Positions 21,640 to 24,877 of a stretch of 24,877 nucleotides of DNA are shown in pieces. This stretch comes from Paramacrobiotus richtersi (taxonomy: Eukaryota > Tardigrada > Eutardigrada > Parachela > Macrobiotidae): the NCBI GenBank assembly GCA_034698045.1, contig JAQGAU010000692.1:1-24877 (forward strand). The letters run 5' to 3'. How positions within the stretch are numbered: the stretch's first letter is position 1; each line of letters begins with the position of its first letter. The notes beneath the pieces are model-generated. The model saw only the letters and a program-made list of their open reading frames with translations, was not told where the DNA came from and made no database searches. Position numbers and translations under genes: made by a program.

Positions 21640-23071
21640 TGGCTTGTCTGACTGTGATACATATACGTGTGATATTCGAGCTGGGCATGTGTATGCTAGA
21701 GATGTGCTCGAATCCTGTCACCCGTTGATTACGGTGCCTCGTTGTGCAGTTTTACATAGTATTACTTTCGTTTCTTATCAGATATGTTTACGGTACATGT
21801 AGATGCATAATTATGTCATAATTATACAGTAGATGTCAGAAAATCAAACTCTGCGTTTTAGCGCAGAAAAAACAAAACTCATTCGCAATAACTTGCAGTT
21901 CGATTAAAGAACTGCAATCTGCTTAGAATCTCTTATGCCGAAACACATTGTCAGCAACAACATGAGTTTTCTTATTTTGTGGTCACGCTGCTTCAGCAGT
22001 ACAGATTCTGCACCGGTGACAAAATATATGCATGTATCTGTACATGTACAATATTGTTTCTACAACCGGGACTGTTGCACATGTATCGGTAATGTGGTCA
22101 AAATAAATACAGCTGCCGGCACATAACAATCATCAAAAATGTTTGCGGTACAATTTTCTTGCCTCAATACATGAATAAATACCAGTCACCGCACAATACG
22201 AATAGGATACGGTTGTTTGGATGCAATACTTACAAGTTAGAAGCAAACTTCGAGAAGCATTTTAGGTGTACATCACAAGATACATAAATGTTACATCTTA
22301 AAGACTTGTACCAAAATATGTAACAACCACTAAAACATATTTCACTGAGGTTTCGATCACACGGTTGTAAGCCGGAAATTGTTGAAATTGTTCACATGGC
22401 GATCTATGTATGTGCTGATAATGTGAAGTACAAAGACTGTCAGGTTAATATTTAATACCTCGATAGTTTGCTTGGTACTCTAGCTCACAGGAACATCTCT
22501 ACAAAACAAACAACGTTTTTGGTGGTTAAAAGATTTGTAAAAAATAGCATACCAGATAATTATAAGACAATCTCGTTATTGTACAGAACTTGCTAGTTAT
22601 ATTTGCCCGCAGCGTACGCAGTTTGTTAATTATATATCCACACGGAAGAAGGCATCACCGAAAGTCTGTAACATTAAGTTGTAGCATCGCCTCTATTAAC
22701 CACGCTTGTTACCACAGGAAATACATCCACAGGCTATAAGAACAGACAAGGCAAAGCGTTCCCAGGGCGCTATTGATACAATAAATTCAACTTTGTATGA
22801 GAAATGCGCATCATATGGTAAAGACTAAAGTTATCAATAACGGAGTACCGAAATTTGAAGTGCATAATTTGGAAATGCTGTATTTGTAAACGATTGCGTA
22901 CTACTCGAAGCATGGACTGGTTTGTGCAACTGTCGCGCATACCATCTTCGACATTTATTGTGTCAGCCAGAATCCCTTGAATAAATGCGAAGATTCATTT
23001 TCGTTATGTACCCTAAAAAGCACACAGCTTTCCATACATAATGTACTTGGAATAAAGACCCGTTTTCGACG
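21640..23071. other. Intergenic spacer between gene D and the MFSD1-like gene
   Basis: About 1.4 kb, AT-rich. It should hold the 3' UTR of D and the promoter or 5' UTR of the transporter gene. Several AATAAA-type hexamers are present. No convincing exon, RNA gene or repeat family was seen. An upstream exon coding for extra N-terminal residues of the transporter cannot be excluded. Confidence 0.5.
22102..22107 (+). promoter_or_regulatory. Possible polyadenylation signal, gene D
   Basis: First clear AATAAA past the stop of gene D, 462 nt downstream; a second lies at 22174-22179. The distance is long compared with gene C, so assignment is weak. Confidence 0.3.
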
Positions 23072-24877
23072 ATGGACGCCCGGTGGTGGGTGCTGTGCTG
23101 CTGTGGAATATTGAGTTATGTCACAGATTTCTACGGGGACGAACCCAGTGTCTTGGTACAGCGTCTCACCGGAACGGCCGCAGCTTGCGTTAACGGAACG
23201 GATAGGTGCGTTCAGTACAATGTCCAGCAGTTCAACATGCTGTTTTCCGCGTCGGCATGGGCATCGGCGTTCGCCTCCGTTTTCATCGGGTTCTGGACGG
23301 ATCGGTACGGATGCAAAACGGCTTTATGGATCACTGGCGGATGTTTGGTACTTGGATCGTAAGTTTCTGAAACGAGGCAGTATGGGCGGCTGCAACCCGC
23401 GCAGTATCGCGTGTTTTGATAGAAACTGCCTAGAGCAGCGTTTGTACTGTTTAGACACGGCTACGGCTTATGCACTGTTTAAGAACTGCTACAACAGTCA
23501 CATCGGCATGAAAACGATCTGTACAAGCAACATAACTGATACCTGGTTATTGTGCAATACTTACACCTAAATGTATCATAAGCCGATATAAGATTAAATC
23601 CTTCACAAAACTGCTCCTGACTGTTGTAGACTACACCCCTGTATAAAATTTAGTATATTTTCGAAATTTTGTAGGACTTTGAATATATTTGAATGACTCG
23701 CTTTCACTTTCTAGGTTACTGTTTGTTGGCGCCACATATTTATCGAACACCCGCCAATCATACGCATTAGCCATTATCGGCCGGATATTATACGGACTGG
23801 GCAATGGAGCAACGGACGTAATCACCCACCGCATCAAATCATCATGGTTTTTCTACAAAGAACTGGCCTTGGCCTTTGCCATTCATATCATGTTCGGCCG
23901 ACTGGGAGACGCTACGGTGTTCTTTGCCATCGGCTCCATATTGACCGTGATGGGTCTGCAGGGCTGCTTGTGGATCGGGTTTGCATTTACGGTCCTCGCT
24001 GCGGTGGCAGCCGTGGCTTTGTCCTTTCTAAACGAGCAGTCATCGGCTATGGTTGATAACGTTGATCTCGATATGGAGCTCCATGTGACCGTGCGATTTG
24101 TGAAGAGTTTGGACGCGGTGTTTGTTTGTTTCGTATTTATCTTGTTTTTGTATTACGGGACGGTTTCCGTGTTCATCGGTAATGGACCAAAGTTTATTGC
24201 GGTAAGGAAACACGAGTTTCGACAGTAATAACAACGTTTCATACAAATCAAATCTGCTCGATGCTTTCAGTTTTAAAACGTGAATTTGAATATGTGCATT
24301 GTGAAATATTTGAACGTAAGTTTTTTCCGGTTGTTGCGCAGTAGCGCAAACGTTTTCGGCAGTTTATGGCCCTACTTTCAATAAGCATGCGTACACATTG
24401 ATGGATAATGATTATTCTTTCCGGGAGCACGTATGCAGTCTTATAGAATAGCTTTATAATTTAATTTAGTTAGTATAATTCCTAACCGAAAGCAATATTA
24501 CAGGATACGTTCGGGTATTCCGAAGCCACCGCCAGCTACGTTATCGGACTAGTCTACCTCATCTCCCCGTTACAGCTCCTCTTCGGCTTCCTCACCGACC
24601 GCTACGGTTTCCGTGAGTACTGGCTTCTCTCAAGCGCCGCGTTTCTGGTCGTCTTCTTCGCCTGCCAACTGGGAAGTGATAACTTTCCCCCGTGGCTCCT
24701 AGCCATCGGCATTGGGATTGGTTTCAATATCTTCAGTCCCACTGTATGGTCCAGCGTATCGTTGATCGTGCAGTCCAGGTTTCTGGGTACGGCTATGGGT
24801 TGCTTAAAGTTCTTCCACTTCTCCGGGACCGGGACACTGACGGCCATTGCCGGGACTGTGTTGGATACGGGGGATGC
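23072..24877 (+). CDS. MFSD1-like major facilitator transporter, 5' part (gene E)
   Basis: Multi-pass transporter of the major facilitator superfamily, closest by recognition to MFSD1, a lysosomal membrane protein reported to export dipeptides. Exons in the window: 23072-23358, 23715-24201 and 24504 to the edge, joining in frame (phase 2, then phase 0). Helix 1 begins almost at the start (WWVLCCCGILSYVTDF), then GDEPSVL, a luminal loop with a glycosylation site (NGT), and motif A GFWTDRYGCK near residues 75-84. MFSD1-like features are RILYGLGNGATD, the KELALAFA stretch and FGRLGD. A second motif A copy, GFLTDRYGFR, opens the C-terminal half. It appears intact as far as seen; the last helices are cut off. 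The proposed start leaves almost no cytosolic leader, where vertebrate MFSD1 has one with a lysosomal sorting signal, so an upstream exon may be missing. It is unrelated to the receptor cluster in function as far as can be seen. Confidence 0.83.

Noticed and set aside
22041-22060. TGTACATGTACA palindrome as a regulatory site
   Set aside because: Simple alternating sequence in an AT-rich spacer with no partner elsewhere and no positional link to a start codon.
1-24877. tRNA genes, CRISPR arrays or bacterial operons
   Set aside because: No tRNA-like B-box outside coding exons and no spaced repeats were seen, and the split genes show a eukaryotic locus.

Overview
The window is eukaryotic nuclear DNA from an invertebrate animal. 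Its genes are split by many short GT-AG introns, its proteins belong to animal synaptic and lysosomal families, and no prokaryotic layout is seen. A compact-genome protostome (for example a tardigrade-like animal) would fit the short introns and tandem paralogues, but the sequence alone does not fix the phylum.

Layout. (1) 127-1084, minus strand: remnant of an ionotropic glutamate receptor (iGluR) gene, here called A. It is broken by an internal deletion and a mutated splice donor, and is cut by the window edge. (2) 2783-7442, plus strand: iGluR gene B, divergent, with an uncertain C-terminus. (3) 9582-15648, plus: iGluR gene C, 16 exons, 916 residues. (4) 16730-21639, plus: iGluR gene D, 16 exons, 913 residues. 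(5) 23072 to the window end, plus: first three exons of an MFSD1-like major facilitator transporter, here called E. Four gene-poor spacers of about 1.1-2.1 kb separate these units.

B, C and D each encode a full receptor subunit: signal peptide, amino-terminal LIVBP-like domain, S1 ligand-binding half, M1, re-entrant pore loop with QQG, M3 with YTANLAAFLT, S2 half and M4. Exon boundaries and intron phases are the same in all three, except that B lacks one intron in the pore region. The genes therefore arose by tandem duplication. The A remnant is most like C but sits inverted, head-to-head with B.

Most notable: in B, C and D two amine-binding positions of the glutamate pocket appear exchanged. 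The Pro equivalent to GluA2 P478 is Asp, and the Glu equivalent to E705 is Pro, while the carboxylate-binding Arg (R485) is kept. This suggests a family with reworked ligand recognition. Also notable are a 307-bp MITE-like element with 24-bp inverted ends and 7-bp target duplications in an intron of D, a GC-AG intron in C, and the deletion breakpoint in A. Gene models were assembled by eye from homology between the paralogues, splice signals and frame arithmetic; no transcript evidence was available.
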